Origin: CAWAQA01 sp963784065
Lineage (GTDB): Bacteria; Acidobacteriota; Vicinamibacteria; Vicinamibacterales; UBA2999
Direction: 5' to 3'
Assembly: GCA_963784065.1 (NCBI GenBank)
Contig: CAWAQA010000003.1
Coordinates: 806,001-870,000 of the forward strand
Length of the DNA: 64,000 bases
Shown here: positions 49,600 through 59,334 of the stretch, piece after piece
How positions within the stretch are numbered: position 1 is the first letter of the stretch
Layout of the letters: each line of letters starts with the position of its first letter
Made by a program: the position numbers and the translations under genes
The notes under the pieces: generated by a model
Database searches by the model: none
What the model saw: only the letters and a program-made list of their open reading frames with translations
Told to the model about the DNA's origin: nothing

Positions 49600-49796
49600 A
49601 TGATTTCGCGTCCGCGCACGGTCCAGCGATCCGGGTCGTGGTGCTCGAGGTATTGCCGACGAGTGATCCAGCCGAGCAGCATCGACCTGGTGATCCACCA
49701 CTTTTCCGGCCGCACGGACGCCCAGAGCACGTCCCAGGACAGAGGCGTGAGGATGTCCTCACCCCACGGGCTGCGCGCCCACATCAGGAGGTCCAT
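49596..49796 (-). CDS. 66-residue tryptophan-rich protein, unknown
   Basis: Starts MDLLMWARSPWGEDILTPLS at 49796, overlapping the end of the FAD subunit gene by 13 bases, and ends DPDRWTVRGREII. Seven tryptophans in 66 residues is striking. No signal peptide or membrane helix. The start and stop both overlap neighbours, which supports real translation. I recognise no family. Confidence 0.6.
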   Translation of the reverse strand: MDLLMWARSPWGEDILTPLSWDVLWASVRPEKWWITRSMLLGWITRRQYLEHHDPDRWTVRGREII

Positions 49797-50801
49797 GTGC
49801 CCTCTTCGACGCCGCGAATCGCGCGCTTGACCAGGTTGCGCATCAACGGGACCTTGTAGGCGTTGTGCCGCAGCGGCTGCGCGCCGCCGATGGCAAGGTC
49901 GCCGGCCCTCACGGCGGTGGCTTCGTTGGCCGGCTGTCCGGCGACCGCCTGTTCGACCGCCGTCAGCCGCAGCGGCCGCGCCGCGACACCGTTGACGACC
50001 AGGCGCATGCGCTCGATGGCGCCGCCGCTGATGACCATCGCCGACGCCACGCTCGCCAGCGCGAAGTCCCACACGTTGCGGTCGCGGATCTTCTCGAAGT
50101 AGAACTGCGCCCCTGCCCACGTGCCGGGGATGCGGATGGCCGTCAGCAGCTCGCCCGGGCGCAGCGCCGTCATCCGTGTGATGTCGGTGCCGGGCCCGAT
50201 GAAGTACGACTCGGCGGACAGCACACGTTCGCCGCCGGGCCCGCGGACGACCATCGACGCGTCGAGGGCGACGAGCGCGGGGGCGGTATCCGACGGGTTC
50301 ACCGCGACGCACCGGTCCGCCTCGAGGATCGCGTGCTCGCGATTGAGCGCCTGCGGGCGTGTCGGCGTAGCAGATGTTCCCGCCGGCGCGGTAGCAGGAC
50401 CAGCCGGCCCGGTAGTACCAGCACCGCGTGTCCTGCGTGACGTTGCCGCCGATGGTGCCCTGATTGCGAATCTGCGGCGACGCGACGAGCTCGGCCGCCT
50501 GCCGCAGGAGCCCGAACCGCTCCCGCACGCTCGCGTCGCGCACGACCTCGGTCACTGTCGTCATGGCGCCGATCTCGAGGCCGTCCTGCCAGGCACGGAT
50601 GCCGCGGAGCTCGGCGACGCCACTGAGATCGATGACGGCGGAGGGACGCTTGATGCGGTCCTTGAGCCAGTCGAAGCTGTCCAGACCCCCGGCGAGCACC
50701 CATGCGCCGGCGCCGTGTCGATCGAGCAGTTCCAACGCCGCGTCGACAGAGGTCGGCTGCAGCAGCTCGAACGCCGGCATCACATCACGAATCACTGCCA
50801 T
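49784..50801 (-). CDS. FAD-binding subunit of a xanthine-dehydrogenase-family enzyme (frameshifted)
   Basis: About 337 residues. FAD-binding PCMH-type start MPAFELLQPTSVDAALELLD, then VLAGGLDSFDWLKDRIKRP, and the diphosphate loop ASPQIRNQGTIGGNVTQDTR. After a frame change near 50345 it continues ESYFIGPGTDITRMTALRPG ... NVWDFALASVASAMVISGGA. Takes electrons from the Fe-S subunit. Third in the operon after the Fe-S and Mo genes. Confidence 0.88.
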
Positions 50802-50814
50802 CGTCGTTTCCTCT

Positions 50815-50907
50815 GGGCCGGCTGAAGCCGGCCCCTACGTGGTGAGGGCTCAGGGCCAGGGCATCAGGCTCACCATGTCTAGGCCTGAGCCCTGACGTCG
50901 GCCTGAC
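50815..50907. repeat. TGAA-loop hairpin plus 7-base periodic inverted repeat
   Basis: GGGCCGGCTGAAGCCGGCCC at 50815-50834, then AGGGCTCAGG ... CCTGAGCCCT as an inverted pair within heptads (GAGGGCT, CAGGGCC, AGGGCAT, CAGGCTC ... TGAGCCC, TGACGTC). Both repeat families of the window meet here, between two genes of one operon. Confidence 0.7.
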
Positions 50908-50915
50908 GCCCATCG

Positions 50916-53358
50916 TCACATATGCGCCTGCAACGGTTCGTGCATCCGGCGGCCGTGCTCGAGCGACATCAGGATGATGTCCGACGTCACCGGCGCACGC
51001 CGGAACGCGTCCACACCGACTGCATCCGCGATCGCGTTCATGACGGCGCCGTAGCCGGCGCCGACCGGCGGCTCGCCCACGCCGCGGGCACCGACCGGCG
51101 TCTCCGGGTCGGGCATGTCGAGCGCCGTCGCCTGGAGCCGCGACGGGATGTCGAGGATCGTCAGCGGCTTGTTGTAGTGGAAGCGCCGCGCGAGCGACAG
51201 CCCGTACTGCGGGTCGTACACCAGGTTCTGGAACAGCGCATGCGCGATCCCGAGGCAGCTTCCGCCGTTGATCTGCGCCAGCAGGCTGCGCGGGTTCACG
51301 ACCGTGCCCACGTCGCCGACGCCAAGGAAGTCAATCAGCGTCACCTTGCCCGTCTCGACGTCGACCTCGACCTCCGCGAAGCCGACCACGAACGAATACG
51401 TGGTGCCGTCGCGCGGGTAATTGTCCTTGGCCACCCCCATCAGCCCGAGACCGACCAGTCCGGCGGCGGCGGTCTTCGTCACGGCGTGGATGTCCTGCGG
51501 GAGCTCGTGCCCGTCGAACCTGCCGCCAATCGCGATCGCCCGGCGCGCCGCCTGCGCGTAGGTCAGTCCGCGCCCGGGGCTGGCTCGCTGGTACACGCGC
51601 TCGTTCCCCAGGTCGTAGTCGTCCGGCGCGCCGCCAAGGTCGAGCGCCGCGATCTCCTGCAGCTTCCGCTTCGCGTCCAGCGCGCCGGCATGATTCGCCC
51701 TGGTCATCGCGTGCGTCGTCTGGCTGCCGACTGAGAGACAGCTGTAGGGAAGGCCCTTGCTCGTGTCGCCCCAGATCACCTCGACCTTCTCCCAGGGCAC
51801 GGCGAGGATATCGGCGGCGACGCGCGCCAGGTCCTGCATCGAATGCGTGCCGAGATTGCCGACGCCGGTCTGCACGTAAAGCCTGCCGTCGGGGCGAATC
51901 GTCATCAGGCCGTCGAAGCCAATCGAGCCGGCGCCGTGCGGGCCGACGGTGACGCCCAGGCCGCGAACCTTGGCGCCGCTGCGCTTGCCCGCGCGCGTCT
52001 TGCGCTCGTCCCACTTGAACAGCTCGCGGCCGCGATCGAGTGCTTCTTTCACGAATGCGCTCGTGATGTGCGCACGGCTCGCCGTTCGGCAGCGGCGCAC
52101 CGAAGAGCGCCTTGCCTTCGGGCGAGTTGATCCTGCGCATCTCCACCTGATCGACGCCAAGCTGCTTGGCCGCCTTCGTCATCACCGGCTCGACCAGTCC
52201 GCAGGCCTGCATCGGACCCGGTGAGCGCTGCTGCGTGCGCGGCGGCGTGTTGGTGAGGACGTTGATCGTGCGCCACCGCATCGCCGGCGGCTGGTAAATC
52301 AGCGAGGCGGCATTGCCGGCGGAGCGGTGATCGCCCATCGGCCCATACGCGCCGCTGTCCTGCACGATGTAGAGATCGAGCGCGGTGATGCGCCCGTCCT
52401 TGTGGAAGCCCATCTTGACGCGGCCCGTCATGTTGGTCCGCGCGCGGCCGATGTAGCTCTCCTCCTCGCGGCTGATCCGCATCATCACCGGCGCGTTGGC
52501 CTTGCGCGACAGCAGCGCCGGAATCGCCATCGACACGGCGCCGCCGCCCTTGCTGCCGAACCCCCCGCCCGTGTACTCGCAGATCAGCACGACGTCGGAC
52601 GCCGCGATGCCCACCCAGCGCGCGACGTTTTCGACGGTGCGCTGCACGCTCTGGGTGGAGGCATGCAGGTACAGCTTGCCGTTCTGCCAGTAGGCCATCG
52701 CGCTGCGGGTCTCCATCGGGTGGTGCCCGGTGGATTGCACGACGAACGTCTCGTCGAGCACGAGCGCGGCCTCCTTGAACCCCGCGTCGATATCGCCGTA
52801 AGCCCACTGCTCGACCGGCGCGCCAGTCGGCAACGTTCCCTCCGCCGCGGCGGCAAAGTCCTCGTCGGTCCACCGCACGGTCTGCACCGGCACCGGAGGT
52901 GGAGGCGTCACGCCCGGCGGCGCGGGCGGCCCCCAGACATTTCCCTGCTCGCGCGCGCTCGGACCGTCGGGCCGCAAGGCGTCGATCGCGTTGGTCACGA
53001 ACGGCAGCGGCTCGAGATCGACCACGATGCGCTCGATGGCTTCAGCCGCCGTCAACTCGTCCACCGCGGCCACCGCGGCGATCGGCTCGCCGGCATAGAA
53101 GGGCTCGTTGGTGAGCGCGCGCTCGACTCCGCCGAGATCCGGCAGGTCGTCCGCCGTCAGGATCGCCTTGACGCCCGGCAGCGCCAGCGCGGCGCTCGTG
53201 TCAATCGAGCGCACGCGCGCATGCGGCATCGGGCTCATGAGCAGCTTGCAGAAGAGCATCCCGTCCGCGCGGAAGTCCTCGGCGTAGCGCGCGCGGCCGG
53301 TCACCTTGGCGACATGATCGAGCGGAACGTAGTTCTGGCCGACAAGCTTCTCAGCCAT
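50916..53358 (-). CDS. Molybdopterin-binding large subunit, xanthine dehydrogenase family (frameshifted)
   Basis: About 813 residues. Opens MAEKLVGQNYVPLDHVAKVT, with the family's a/b hammerhead. Molybdopterin motifs: GGGFGSKGGGAVSM and QRSPGPMQACG; after a frame change near 52075, GVGNLGTHSMQDLARVAAD and the catalytic-Glu loop GARGVGEPPVGAGYGAVMNA. Start abuts the Fe-S subunit stop. The family hydroxylates or oxidises aldehydes, purines or CO; the substrate cannot be assigned from the motifs seen. Probably exported with its Tat-signal Fe-S partner. Confidence 0.9.
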
Positions 53359-53969
53359 CTACGTCGTCCTCCGCATGGTACTCGGGTCGCGCGCATCAGC
53401 GAGGTCAGGATCTTGTCGTAGTCCTGGCAGCGACAGAGGTTGCCGGAGATGCCGTGCGCGAGCTCGTCGCGCGTCGGGTTCGGGTTCACCTTGAGGAAGC
53501 CGACCGCCGCCATCACGAAGCCTGGCATGCAGAAGGCGCACTGGAATCCCTGCTCGTCCACGACCGCCTGCTGCACGGGGTGCAGCGTGCCGTCGGGAGC
53601 CGCCAGCCCCTCGATGCTCACGACACGCCGGTTCCGCACCGTGTGCGTCAGCACCGAGCACGCATAGTGCGGGACATCGTCGATGAGCACGGTGCACGCG
53701 CCGCACTCGGCACGGTCGCAACCCAGCTTGGTGCCGGTGAGCCCGAGCTTGTAGCGGAGCGTCATGGCAAGCGTTTCCTGCCGCATCACGTCGACGCGCC
53801 GCTCCTGGCCGTTGACGTTCAGCGTGATCAGCCGCTCGCTGGCGCCCGCGACGGACGTCTGTCCGAGGATGGAACCGCCCCCGCGGAACATGTACGCCGC
53901 TCCCGAGGTCACGGCGCCGCCCGCAATGACGCCCTTGATGAAGTTGCGGCGGGAAATCTGGTCGCGCAT
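53359..53969 (-). CDS. Tat-signal 2Fe-2S subunit of the Mo hydroxylase (small 3' frameshift)
   Basis: About 203 residues. Starts MRDQISRRNFIKGVIAGGAV, a classic SRRxFxK Tat signal, so the holoenzyme is periplasmic. Two 2Fe-2S sites: plant-type KLGCDRAECGACTVLIDD with the later Cys in HYACSVLTHT, and the C-terminal GFQCAFCMPGFV ... GNLCRCQDY. The last few codons need a frame change near 53390 to reach the stop at 53359. First gene of the operon. Confidence 0.92.
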
Positions 53970-53996
53970 GGCGCGAACTTTAGCACAGCGGACAGT

Positions 53997-54074
53997 CGTA
54001 GGGGCCGGCTTTAGCCGGCCCGACAATGTGCGGATTCCGCGCCCTGCGGGCCGGCTGAAAGCCGGCCCCTACGA
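53997..54074. repeat. Pair of GGCCGGC hairpins in mirror arrangement
   Basis: GTAGGGGCCGGC-TTTA-GCCGGCCC and GGGCCGGC-TGAAA-GCCGGCCCCTAC, separated by about 26 bases. Each folds alone, and the two together form a larger inverted repeat with matching GTAGGGG/CCCCTAC flanks. Located between the Mo operon promoter region and the stop of the peptidase/hydrolase fusion. Confidence 0.8.
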
Positions 54075-54108
54075 GTGCGGGATCGCGGCCGGCCGTCTGC
54101 TGCCGGCG

Positions 54109-56061
54109 CTATCGCGCGAGCACCGCGCGCTGCGCCCGGTTGGATGAGCCAGACCGATGGCGCACGAACGTGGCGGCGCTGCTCGACTTGTTGAGGATGC
54201 GCGCGAGCGTCGCCTGCAGCGTCGCGGGATCGTTGTCGAACGCGCCGTGGGCCACCGCCCGCGCCGCGTCCTGGCCGCCTGCCGCGACGGCGTTCGGCGA
54301 GAGCACCCAATCAGTGGGCCGCTCGCCGGCCGGAAGGGCCTGCACGAACCTCTCCATGCCGAGGATCGGCTCACCGTCGGTCTGACCGAACAACGGTTTG
54401 CGCCATCGCGTCTCGAAGGCGTTCGACACGAGGTAGAGCAGGGACTTGTGATAGATGTTGGCGCAGTGGTCGTCACGCTCGGCTTTGTCCGTGAGCGTGA
54501 ACAGGCTGAAGCGCTCGAGCTGCCCGCTGGCGATCGCCGGCAGGTACTGCTGCCGATACAGATCCACGGTGCAGGCCGGCGCCCACAACGTGCAGGTCGT
54601 CACGGGCACGCGGTGCTTGCTGCCCTTCCGGGTCATCGCCGCCAGCAGGCCGCCGAGAAGAATCGATCCAGCGCTGTGGCCGACCATGTGGATTTCGAGC
54701 GCCGGGTACCTGGCCTTGAGCTTCGCGACCTGCTCGAGCACCACGCGCAGCCCGGCATCGCTGGCGAGCGTCGCATTCTCCTTCATCTCGCTCCACTGCG
54801 CCCGGCCACCGATCATGCGCGCCAGCGGCTCCAGCGCATCGTCGAGGCGATCGAGCATGAAGTCCTTGGTGGAGTCGAGGAAGCCTTCGGGGCGCCGTTT
54901 CGCCACCGCGTCCTTGAGGATGTTGGAGAGCGTGCTCCAGAAGTCCGTCTTCCAGACGAGGGACAGCGGATAGATGCCCGCGTCGAGTAACGGGCCGCGC
55001 AAGTCGGCCACCCTCTGAACGGCGGAGTCCTCCGGCGTCAGGCCGCCATGCGCGTACAACAGGAGACGCTGCCGGCCCGAGGGCTGCCCGGCGATGTGCG
55101 TGAAGATCTCGGCCACGTCCGCGGCGGACGTGCCATAGGTGCCATCGGTGCGAAGCTGCCCGTTGTTTCCAAGGCTGATGATGTGCGGGCGCAGATCGCA
55201 GAACATGTAGCTGCGGGTACCTTGCGACGCAACGCCGATTCCGTAGGCGACCGAGGCGCGCGCGCGCAACTCGATGGGCGCGCCGAGGCGTCCGACCCAG
55301 ACGTCGCTGCCGTTGGCCAGCCAGTCGTCGTAGGTGACCTGGCAGAACCCGCCCAGTCCCCAGTCGGCGCCCCAGGAGTTCTGAACCCAGAACCCACGCT
55401 CGTCGTAGGCCACGATCGCAAACGCGTGTCCGCCCAGCATCTTCGTGCTGTCGCTCCACGCGACGAGACCCTTGGCGTCAACGGTGTTCCAGCCTTCGTG
55501 GACCTGCGCGGTCGCGTAGAGGATGCCCACCTCGGCGATCGCCGCATGCATGGCGATGATGTCCTTGTGGTTCACGCGGAAGTAGGCGCCGAGCGGCCGC
55601 TGCAGCGCGTCCTTGAACCGCTCCGCGTAGCGCGTTGGATCCTGCTTGCCGGTGTACCGCCAGTGGAGGCTCGAGCAGACGCCATGCTTGTGCCACCCCT
55701 TCATCGCGCCGCGTGCGCTCGACCCTTCATACTTCTCGCCCGGCCACTCGTCGTAGCGGCGCGCCATGTCGTAGAGCATGCGCGGGCTGACTTCATTCCT
55801 GTCGGGCACCACTTGCCTGCTGCGCAGCAGGTGGTGGACGACGGTCGCGAGGCCGAAGCCGGTGCAGGCGCCCTCCTGGCCCTGGTCGAGAATCGGGACC
55901 TTCCTGCTGCGATACGCACTGAGCGGGCGTCGAACCGGGACCTCGACGAGCGTGGGCTCGAACATCTTGTCGCGGAAGTCGAGCGTATCGGGCCGGGCGT
56001 CGAGCGTGCGGGCCACCGGCCGGGCAGTCTTGCGGGCGCGCGGGCGTGTTCGTGACGGCAT
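54109..56061 (-). CDS. Papain-like (C1A) cysteine peptidase fused to an alpha/beta hydrolase
   Basis: 650 residues, intact, no signal peptide. Residues ~45-270 are a C1A peptidase: oxyanion Gln and nucleophile Cys in DQGQEGACTGFGLA, the SSARGAMKGWHKHGV segment, His in GGHAFAIVAYDERGFW, Asn in VQNSWGADWGLGGF. Residues ~310-600 are an alpha/beta hydrolase: LLYAHGGLT, nucleophile Ser in MVGHSAGSILLGG. The N-terminus is short and basic (MPSRTRPRARKTARPVAR) and no inhibitory propeptide is seen. Two catalytic domains with different chemistry on one cytosolic-looking chain suggests an effector or defence protein (inference). Confidence 0.88.
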   Translation of the reverse strand: MPSRTRPRARKTARPVARTLDARPDTLDFRDKMFEPTLVEVPVRRPLSAYRSRKVPILDQGQEGACTGFGLATVVHHLLRSRQVVPDRNEVSPRMLYDMARRYDEWPGEKYEGSSARGAMKGWHKHGVCSSLHWRYTGKQDPTRYAERFKDALQRPLGAYFRVNHKDIIAMHAAIAEVGILYATAQVHEGWNTVDAKGLVAWSDSTKMLGGHAFAIVAYDERGFWVQNSWGADWGLGGFCQVTYDDWLANGSDVWVGRLGAPIELRARASVAYGIGVASQGTRSYMFCDLRPHIISLGNNGQLRTDGTYGTSAADVAEIFTHIAGQPSGRQRLLLYAHGGLTPEDSAVQRVADLRGPLLDAGIYPLSLVWKTDFWSTLSNILKDAVAKRRPEGFLDSTKDFMLDRLDDALEPLARMIGGRAQWSEMKENATLASDAGLRVVLEQVAKLKARYPALEIHMVGHSAGSILLGGLLAAMTRKGSKHRVPVTTCTLWAPACTVDLYRQQYLPAIASGQLERFSLFTLTDKAERDDHCANIYHKSLLYLVSNAFETRWRKPLFGQTDGEPILGMERFVQALPAGERPTDWVLSPNAVAAGGQDAARAVAHGAFDNDPATLQATLARILNKSSSAATFVRHRSGSSNRAQRAVLAR

Positions 56062-56206
56062 GGTGCGAGAAAGTGCGGCACCTTGGCGGCGGTGTCAAGA
56101 AAGAAAAGGCGGGCGTGCGGCGATCGGCCTCGGAATCGTTCTTCCGGCTCGGGCCGGAAGCCACAGGGGCGCTCGCAGCACGGCCGGTTGCCGGGTGGCG
56201 TCGCCG

Positions 56207-56737
56207 TCAGGACCGGGCAACGCGCCGGCGCTTGGCTGTGGCTCCGTCAGCGTTGCCCTCGGCGACGGCGTCAAGCTCCGTCGCGAGGCGGCGGAAGACA
56301 CGGCCGGCGGCAGCGAGATCGGCCTGCGACGCCGAGGCGAGCACCTTGCGGATCGCGCCTTCGACGGTGCCTGCGCTCCGGCGCTCCATCGCGCGTCCCG
56401 CGCGGGTCAGCGTCAAACGCATGCGCCGGCCGTCGGAGGCGTCCTGCTCGCGCGCGATCATGCGCGCATCCTCGAGACGCTTGAGGATGCCGGTGACCGT
56501 GCCGGGATCGAGATGCAGCAAGGAGGCGAGCTCACCCGCGGCGAGGCCCGGCCGCCGGCCGATACACCGCACCGCAAATCGTTGAGGGCCGGTCAGCCCG
56601 ATCCGCGAGGTCATCCGTTTGGAGACGCTCTGGAGTTTGTGATCGACCGCCCACATCAGCCGCAGGAATTGCAGAACGGGATCACCTATCGATTGCGTCT
56701 CACTCTCGGTCGCCGCAGATACACGCTGTGCCATCAT
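56207..56737 (-). CDS. MarR-family transcriptional regulator
   Basis: 176 residues from the ATG at 56737 (GGGAGAG upstream). Winged-helix core: GLTGPQRFAVRCIGRRPGL, AGELASLLHLDPGTVTGILK (recognition helix) and the wing ASDGRRMRLTLTRAGRAMER. Binds DNA as a dimer and usually releases on ligand binding. A C-terminal basic tail (GATAKRRRVARS) is unusual. Likely target genes are neighbours, but no operator palindrome was identified. Confidence 0.88.
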   Translation of the reverse strand: MMAQRVSAATESETQSIGDPVLQFLRLMWAVDHKLQSVSKRMTSRIGLTGPQRFAVRCIGRRPGLAAGELASLLHLDPGTVTGILKRLEDARMIAREQDASDGRRMRLTLTRAGRAMERRSAGTVEGAIRKVLASASQADLAAAGRVFRRLATELDAVAEGNADGATAKRRRVARS

Positions 56738-57061
56738 CAGACTCTCCCGCGCGGCAGAGCTTACTCGATCTCTGGTCCGCTGCGAAGAGATTACGAGCGG
56801 GCCGTCCAACTCGTTACACGTCACCGCCGCGCGTGGGAACCGGACGTTGCCATATGTGCCATCCCGTACTGACGTACGAAAGGTGTGCGGGCCAGCGCTG
56901 AACGCCGGTGCGCTTGCAGGTGCAAAGAGCTCACGAACCAGGAAAGACCCGCCAAAGGCAAGCCGCAAAGCCGCATCGCACGCCGTTTGTCTGATGGGCG
57001 AGCCGAACCGGCGGCGGGCGCCACGCGAGGATGCGCCGCCGGCGGCAGGCGGCCGCGGTGG
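56738..57061. other. 324-base gap upstream of marR, no gene seen
   Basis: Leader and promoter region of the MarR gene and downstream region of the histidine kinase. No recognised repeat family member and no protein-like frame. Confidence 0.35.
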
Positions 57062-58477
57062 TCAGGACGCCTTGCGGCGACCGCTGGCATCGCGAAGCGG
57101 CAGGGTGATGCGGAACGTGGAGCCATCGGCGCCCGTGCTCGCGAGCGTGAGCCGGCCGGCGTTCGACTCGACCGCGCCCTTGGCGATCGACAGGCCGAGT
57201 CCGGAGCCGGGCGCGCCGCCCGCCGCGGTGGCGGCGCGGTAGAAGCGATCGAAGATCCTCGTCCGTGACTCGGCCTCGATGCCAGGACCGCTGTCGACGA
57301 CGTCGAGGACCAGGCCGCGCGGCGTCTCCGCCACGCGGATCACGATGCGCCCGCCGCCCGGGCTGAACTTGATGGCGTTGTCAACCAGGTTGATGACCGC
57401 CTGGCGCATGGCCAGGCGATCGGCGCGGGCGGAGGGCGTCCCCAGGCACTCCACCGAGATCGTCTGCTTCTTTTCCTCCGCCAGCACGCTGAGGTGCGCG
57501 GCGACTTCTTCCGCGAGCGCCCGAAAATCCACGTCGTCGTGCGCTACCTTCGACTCTCCCGTCTCGGCGCGAGACAGCGTCAACAGCCGGTCCACGAGGC
57601 TCGCGAGCCGATCGGCTTCCTCGAGCATGCTGCCGATGATCGACCGGTACTCCGCGTCGTCGCGGTGTTCGCGCAAGCCGACTTCCCCGACGCTGCGGAT
57701 GGCGGTCAACGGCGTGCGGAGCTCGTGCGAGACATCCGCCGTGAACTGGCGCATCTGTTCGAAGGACGCCTCGAGCCGGGCCAGGGTCTCGTTGAACACG
57801 GTCGCGAGCCGCCCCATCTCATCGTCGGGTTGCGCGACGGGCAGCCGGTCGCTCAGACGGTCCGCGGTGATCGAGCGTGCCCGCTCCGTCATGCGCTCGA
57901 CCGGCGCCAGCGCCCGGCGTGCGAGCGTGTAGCCGCCGATACCTGCCAGCGCCACCGCCAGCGGCATACCGAAGAGCAGGACCAGCAGCAGGTCCTGCAG
58001 CTCCTGCTGCATCCCGGATTCCGATCGCGCGACCTGGATCACGACGGGCAGGTCGACGATCCGGAAGCGGCGGCTGAGGACGCGCATCGGCGCCGCGTCG
58101 GTGGGAACCGACACGATGAGATCGGGAACTTCCATCGCGAGCGCCTGCGTTTCCTGCAGCGGCCGTCGCATCGCCTCGGAATTGCTGAGCAGCAGCTTGC
58201 GGCCGTCAGGGCTCCAGACCTGCACCCATGGCGGCAGTTCCTCTTCGAGCAGCGCCTGCTGCTCCTGCACCAGCGTGATGGCGCCCTCGGCTGTCTTGTC
58301 CACCGAGGCAGCCGCCCAGTAGAGATCGCCGCGCAGGCGCTGATCGAGCGACTGCGAGACGCTGCGCCTGACGAACGAGAACACCGCCGCCGCATAGACC
58401 GCGAGCACGACAATCATCGCGGCGACGTACCAGAGCGTCAGCCGGCGGCGAACGCTGTGCGCGGTCCACCAGCTCAC
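57062..58477 (-). CDS. Sensor histidine kinase (two-component)
   Basis: 471 residues, intact. N-terminal helix (LTLWYVAAMIVVLAVYAAAV), a ~130-residue periplasmic sensor, second helix (LLLVLLFGMPLAVALAGIGG), HAMP, then HisKA with phospho-acceptor His in FTADVSHELRTPLTAIR and HATPase motifs NLVDNAIKFSPGG, DSGPGI and GSGLGLSIAKG. The layout resembles CusS/metal-stress sensors but the signal is not known. Its start overlaps the response-regulator stop (ATGA). Confidence 0.93.
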   Translation of the reverse strand: MSWWTAHSVRRRLTLWYVAAMIVVLAVYAAAVFSFVRRSVSQSLDQRLRGDLYWAAASVDKTAEGAITLVQEQQALLEEELPPWVQVWSPDGRKLLLSNSEAMRRPLQETQALAMEVPDLIVSVPTDAAPMRVLSRRFRIVDLPVVIQVARSESGMQQELQDLLLVLLFGMPLAVALAGIGGYTLARRALAPVERMTERARSITADRLSDRLPVAQPDDEMGRLATVFNETLARLEASFEQMRQFTADVSHELRTPLTAIRSVGEVGLREHRDDAEYRSIIGSMLEEADRLASLVDRLLTLSRAETGESKVAHDDVDFRALAEEVAAHLSVLAEEKKQTISVECLGTPSARADRLAMRQAVINLVDNAIKFSPGGGRIVIRVAETPRGLVLDVVDSGPGIEAESRTRIFDRFYRAATAAGGAPGSGLGLSIAKGAVESNAGRLTLASTGADGSTFRITLPLRDASGRRKAS

Positions 58478-59157
58478 GGCTCGCCCTCGTGCAGCATGAA
58501 CCCGACACCGCGCACCGTGTGAATCAGCTTCACCGGATAATCAGCGTCCACCTTCCGGCGCAGCCTGGCGATGTGAACGTCGATGACGTTGTCGAGCGGC
58601 GTCGAGCGCGCGGTCTCCTTCCACACGTCGCGTGCAAGCGTCTCGCGGGATACGACCTGCCCCTGATGGCGAAGCAGGTACTCGAGCAGCTCGAACTCGC
58701 GCACGGTCAGCTCGACCGGGCGCGCGGCGCGCGTGACCTTGCGCGTGATGAGGTCGACGTCGAGATCGCCGGCGCCCAGGCGGGGGGACTCGGTGGCGCG
58801 GCCGCGCCGCACGAGCGCGCGAATGCGCGCCAGCAGTTCGGCGAACGCGAACGGCTTCACCATGTAGTCGTCGGCGCCGCTGTCGAGACCGGCGACGCGG
58901 TCGTGCACGCTGTCCCGCGCGGTGAGCACCAGCACCGGCGTCTTCAACCCGCGCTCACGCACCGCCTTGAGGATCTGGAGGCCGTCCCGGCCGGGCAGCG
59001 TGAGGTCGAGCAGGATGGCGTCGAACTCCTCGGTATTGAGGCGGAAGAACGCCGCCTCGCCGGTCCGCTCGACGACAACGTCGTACCGTTCTCCCTCGAG
59101 CCCCTCGCGGAGCGCATTGGCAACTTTCTGTTCGTCCTCGACGACGAGTACGCGCAT
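58474..59157 (-). CDS. OmpR-family response regulator
   Basis: 227 residues, intact. Receiver with MRVLVVEDEQKV acidic pocket, phospho-acceptor Asp in AILLDLTLPGRDG and Lys in DDYMVKPFAFAEL. The C-terminal winged helix has VELTVREFELLEYLLRHQG and DVHIARLRRKVDADYPVKLI. Transcribed before, and coupled to, the kinase at 57062. Targets unknown. Confidence 0.94.
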   Translation of the reverse strand: MRVLVVEDEQKVANALREGLEGERYDVVVERTGEAAFFRLNTEEFDAILLDLTLPGRDGLQILKAVRERGLKTPVLVLTARDSVHDRVAGLDSGADDYMVKPFAFAELLARIRALVRRGRATESPRLGAGDLDVDLITRKVTRAARPVELTVREFELLEYLLRHQGQVVSRETLARDVWKETARSTPLDNVIDVHIARLRRKVDADYPVKLIHTVRGVGFMLHEGEP

Positions 59158-59211
59158 TCGCTCGAATTCTAGCCGACCGCACGCGGATCAAGGCACAATG
59201 CACTACCACAT

Positions 59212-59310
59212 CGGTCTACGGTCTACGGTCTCCAGGGTCTACGGTCTCCAGGCGATGGTAGACGGCAGGCAGTAGACGGTAGACGGACAGTAGCCTCTAG
59301 CCCGTAGACC
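59212..59310. repeat. 7-base periodic inverted array (GGTCTAC type)
   Basis: Left half GGTCTAC, GGTCTAC, GGTCTCC, then AGGGTCTAC and GGTCTCC. Right half GTAGACG, GCAGGCA, GTAGACG, GTAGACG, GACAGTA. Halves are complementary and would fold into a long hairpin. It occupies the intergenic space between the divergent response-regulator and DUF169 genes, so it overlaps both promoter regions. Confidence 0.75.
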
Positions 59311-59334
59311 AACCGCAGCCAGCAGACTTGCCGC

